Below, piece by piece: positions 34,081-36,321 of a stretch of 36,321 nt of DNA. The stretch comes from SAR86 cluster bacterium. GTDB lineage: Bacteria > Pseudomonadota > Gammaproteobacteria > Magnimaribacterales > TMED112. The stretch is taken from the NCBI GenBank assembly GCA_016779525.1, contig JADHNL010000010.1, positions 1 to 36,321 of the forward strand, given 5' to 3'. Below the pieces are notes generated by a model. That model did no database searches. It saw only the letters and a program-made list of their open reading frames with translations, and was not told the origin of the DNA. The position numbers and the translations under genes are program-made. Position 1 is the first letter of the stretch. Each line of letters opens with the position of its first letter.

Positions 34081-34341
34081 ATGAAGTTTAAGAATTTAAT
34101 AATTCTTTTAGGCATGCTTTTTGCTGTCAGCACTCCTTTGCATGAAATTAGTCATGATTATTCCGAACAAGAATTCATAACTTATGAATGTCACGCATGT
34201 GAAAATGAGTTTGCAGCAGGTACCCCATATAAGCATCAGCTAGTTAAAAAAATAGATTTCTTATTTCTAGATGTTTCAATTTTTCCGGAAAAATTTGAAA
34301 CCCTTAAAGGCTTTAATCCTAGAGCCCCTCCATTGGTCTAA
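34081..34341 (+). CDS. Small secreted Cys/His protein upstream of the ZnuD-like receptor
   Basis: An 86-residue protein with a signal peptide (about 1-19, MKFKNLIILLGMLFAVSTPL). The mature part is about 65 residues with HEISHDY, YECHACENEF (a CxxC pair flanked by His) and the C-terminal FNPRAPPLV. Similar short secreted proteins with a terminal R-x-P-P motif occur beside metal-related TonB receptors, and the CHAC motif could bind zinc or another metal. It lies 50 bp upstream of the receptor and is probably co-transcribed. Function is unknown. TATATT lies 10 nt before the ATG and there is no SD. Confidence 0.72.
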   Translation: MKFKNLIILLGMLFAVSTPLHEISHDYSEQEFITYECHACENEFAAGTPYKHQLVKKIDFLFLDVSIFPEKFETLKGFNPRAPPLV

Positions 34342-34391
34342 TTTTCTCAAATTAGTTTTCAAATATTTTACAAATAAGGAGGTTTAAGAAT

Positions 34392-36321
34392 ATGAAAAAT
34401 TTTTTTATTGGTTTAGTTTTAATACCCTTTGTATTTTTCTCACAGGAAGATATCGAGGAGGTTGTAGTTCAGTCATCAATTTTAGATCAAACGTCAAATG
34501 AACTTGAAGATCCTTTGCACATTGTCTCGGGTGAAGGTGTTGAAAATGATGGCACAAGAAGTTTAGGTGAGGCACTGGACAACTTACTGGGTGTTGCTTC
34601 AACTGATTATGGTTTTGGTGTTGGTCAGCCAATTATTCGTGGGTTATCTGGAAGTAGAGTAAAGATCCTCAATAATGGCATGGTTGTTAGGGATGTTTCT
34701 GCACTTGGAGGAGACCATATTAACGAGGTTGACTTATACAACATTCAGCAAATAGAAATTGTAAGAGGGCCCTCATCTCTACTATATACTAACGGTGCTA
34801 TAGGTGGACTTATAAATATTGTCGACAATACAATTGCTCAAGAAGATTTTGATAAGTTAAGCCTCGGATTAAGTTCTGAATCACAATCTGTTAATGATGG
34901 CTCTAGCATTGGTTTGAACTTCTCAGGCAATTTTGCAGGATTTAATGTCTCCGCAGCCTTCAAAGATTCAGATTTTGCAAACTATGACGTTCCTGACGGT
35001 GCAATAATGCATATGGAAGAAGAACATGAAGAAGAGGAACACGAAGAGGAGCATGAAGAAGATCTAAGCTTTCTTGCAAACTCAGATTACGGTTCAACCT
35101 CAGCAAGATTTGGGTTATCAAAAACAGGCGACTGGGGCTATGTTGGATTGTCATTCAATAATCTTGAGTCATCCTATGGCATTCCATTTCATGGAGAGGG
35201 TCATGAAGGTCATGACGAGCATGAGGAAGGGCATGAAGGCGAGGAACACGAAGAAGAGGGTCATGATGAGCATGAGGGTGAAAGAATATTTTCAACCACT
35301 GAATCAAATGTGGTTAATTTGGAAGGTTCTTTAAATTTAAATTCATCCTTGATCAGCAAGGTTGATTATTTTCTTAGAGATACAGATTACTCTTTAACAG
35401 AACAGCACGCTGAAGAAGATCATGAAGGTGAGGAACATGAAGGCGAGGAACACGACGAACATGGTCATACCGAAGGCCCTACTTTATTTAAAAACGATGC
35501 ATTCGAATTTGGTGCAATATTTGATCTTTCAACAAATGATTTTTCACGAAAAATTTCAGTAAATTTAGCTGAAGAAGAAGTGTCAATTTTCGGTGAAGAA
35601 GCGTATATGTTGCCAGTTTCAAGCTCTGAAGCTAATTTTGGACTTTATCTTGGAAAAGAGATGGGGTTTGGACATGTCGACTTTGGTATTCGTTATGACC
35701 TCATTGATAGAGAGGGTTCAATAATGGAGGAAGAGCATCATGAAGATGAGCATGAGGGAGAAGTGCACGAAGATGAGCATGAGGAGCACGAAGGAGAGGT
35801 AGAATTTTTTAACCCTGACTTTAGTGCTTTAAGTTTTGCCGGGGGCATAGATTTTGATTTAAATGAAAATTTATCCTTAAGCTTAAATTTTGCTAGTGTA
35901 GCTAGAGCACCCTCAGCTGTTGAACTATTCATAAATGGACCTCATCTAGCCACTTCACGATATGAAGTTGGTGATGTAAATCTTGAAGAAGAAAGATCAA
36001 ATAATACAGACCTGTCATTGAGTTGGGCAAGAGGCGAATTTTTTGCTGATCTTTCCTACTTTAGTAATGCAGTCGACAATTATATTTATCTTCAAGATGA
36101 ATCTGAGGAAGAGCATGAAGAGCATGAAGGTGAAGAGCATCATGATCATGGAGGATTGATCTTATCCAACTATATGCAGAGAGATGCTGACTTCTATGGC
36201 TATGAGTTTGAAGTAGGAAGAAATGTTGTTTTACCAAATGGCAACTTTATTTTTACTTATGCTATGGACAGTGTTACGGCTGAGTTTGCTAATGGTGGAG
36301 GATTTGTGCCACGTATAGTTC
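34392..36321 (+). CDS. ZnuD-like TonB-dependent receptor with His/Glu/Asp-rich insertions, 3' end cut by window
   Basis: Read by hand; absent from the ORF track because it runs off the window (643 codons seen). An SD AAGGAGG (34376-34382) precedes the ATG. The signal peptide ends near residue 18, the TonB box is IEEVVVQ, and the plug includes PIIRGLSGSRVKILNNGMVV, VSALGGDHINEVD and IEIVRGPSSLLYTNGAIGGL. This matches the ZnuD zinc-receptor branch. Five insertions made almost only of H, E, D and G interrupt the barrel at about residues 206-225, 267-297, 336-362, 445-472 and 568-587. Such loops collect zinc in ZnuD. The minus-strand Ser/Cys-rich ORFs here are shadows of these repeats. Confidence 0.9.
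   Translation, partial: MKNFFIGLVLIPFVFFSQEDIEEVVVQSSILDQTSNELEDPLHIVSGEGVENDGTRSLGEALDNLLGVASTDYGFGVGQPIIRGLSGSRVKILNNGMVVRDVSALGGDHINEVDLYNIQQIEIVRGPSSLLYTNGAIGGLINIVDNTIAQEDFDKLSLGLSSESQSVNDGSSIGLNFSGNFAGFNVSAAFKDSDFANYDVPDGAIMHMEEEHEEEEHEEEHEEDLSFLANSDYGSTSARFGLSKTGDWGYVGLSFNNLESSYGIPFHGEGHEGHDEHEEGHEGEEHEEEGHDEHEGERIFSTTESNVVNLEGSLNLNSSLISKVDYFLRDTDYSLTEQHAEEDHEGEEHEGEEHDEHGHTEGPTLFKNDAFEFGAIFDLSTNDFSRKISVNLAEEEVSIFGEEAYMLPVSSSEANFGLYLGKEMGFGHVDFGIRYDLIDREGSIMEEEHHEDEHEGEVHEDEHEEHEGEVEFFNPDFSALSFAGGIDFDLNENLSLSLNFASVARAPSAVELFINGPHLATSRYEVGDVNLEEERSNNTDLSLSWARGEFFADLSYFSNAVDNYIYLQDESEEEHEEHEGEEHHDHGGLILSNYMQRDADFYGYEFEVGRNVVLPNGNFIFTYAMDSVTAEFANGGGFVPRIV

Noticed and set aside
35738-35932. 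Minus-strand Ser/Cys-rich 64-aa ORF, possible cysteine-rich peptide
   Set aside because: It is the antisense reading of a GAG/CAT repeat coding for a His/Glu loop of the TonB receptor; no start signals support it. The other minus ORFs at 34405 and 34960 and the plus ORF at 35074 are shadows likewise.

Overview
The window is compact, AT-rich bacterial DNA with a gammaproteobacterial gene set. Conserved gammaproteobacterial neighbourhoods are recognisable: ZapB-like/pepP/ubiH, and erpA-anmK-M23 peptidase-tyrS. The tiny or negative intergenic spaces, three TonB receptors, a PQQ dehydrogenase and the low G+C point to a streamlined marine heterotroph, for example of the SAR86 type. That lineage call is inference from style and content, not a marker-gene assignment. 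The window cuts a gene at each end (a phosphotransferase at base 1 and a TonB receptor at base 36321). Both were missing from the ORF track.

Bases 1-16895 are mainly housekeeping. A minus-strand pair (ZapB-like coiled coil and APH-type phosphotransferase) diverges from pepP-ubiH. rpmB-maf (minus), dut (plus), rpmE (minus) and priA (plus) follow as a chain of back-to-back and tail-to-tail genes. A tightly overlapping minus-strand operon hemL-PfkB kinase-pcnB-deoxynucleoside kinase-tsaE comes next. After it lie hemJ, erpA, anmK, an M23 peptidase, tyrS and a saccharopine-dehydrogenase-like oxidoreductase. All five convergent junctions in the window overlap or nearly touch. Many promoter-proximal genes have a -10 hexamer 6-8 nt before the start codon and no Shine-Dalgarno (SD), suggesting leaderless mRNAs.

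Bases 16896-23653 form the most interesting block. A 989-residue surface lipoprotein has an internally duplicated, probably beta-helical body. It is followed by a strong terminator, then by a tightly coupled operon of a TonB receptor, a thioredoxin-type arsenate reductase and an aquaglyceroporin. PhoB-box-like half-sites, each 10 nt from a TA(A/G)GCT -10 element, precede both transcription units. My inference is a phosphate-starvation outer-membrane scavenging system that carries its own arsenate detoxification.

Bases 23655-28066 hold a lipoprotein N-acyl-D-amino-acid deacylase, a PQQ-type sugar dehydrogenase, an unknown integral membrane protein and phenylalanine 4-hydroxylase.

Bases 28164-31817 hold an isolated tRNA-Ile(GAT), then a TPP riboswitch controlling a TonB receptor, a PnuC-family transporter and a thiamine-kinase-like enzyme. 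This makes a complete outer-to-inner-membrane thiamine salvage route. The SD of the first gene lies inside the aptamer.

Bases 31871-36321 hold a two-subunit sodium/solute symporter, a 48-residue very basic protein, a small secreted Cys/His protein, and a ZnuD-like TonB receptor with five His/Glu/Asp-rich insertions. No stretch over 300 bases is empty: the longest, 28067-28362, contains the tRNA and riboswitch.
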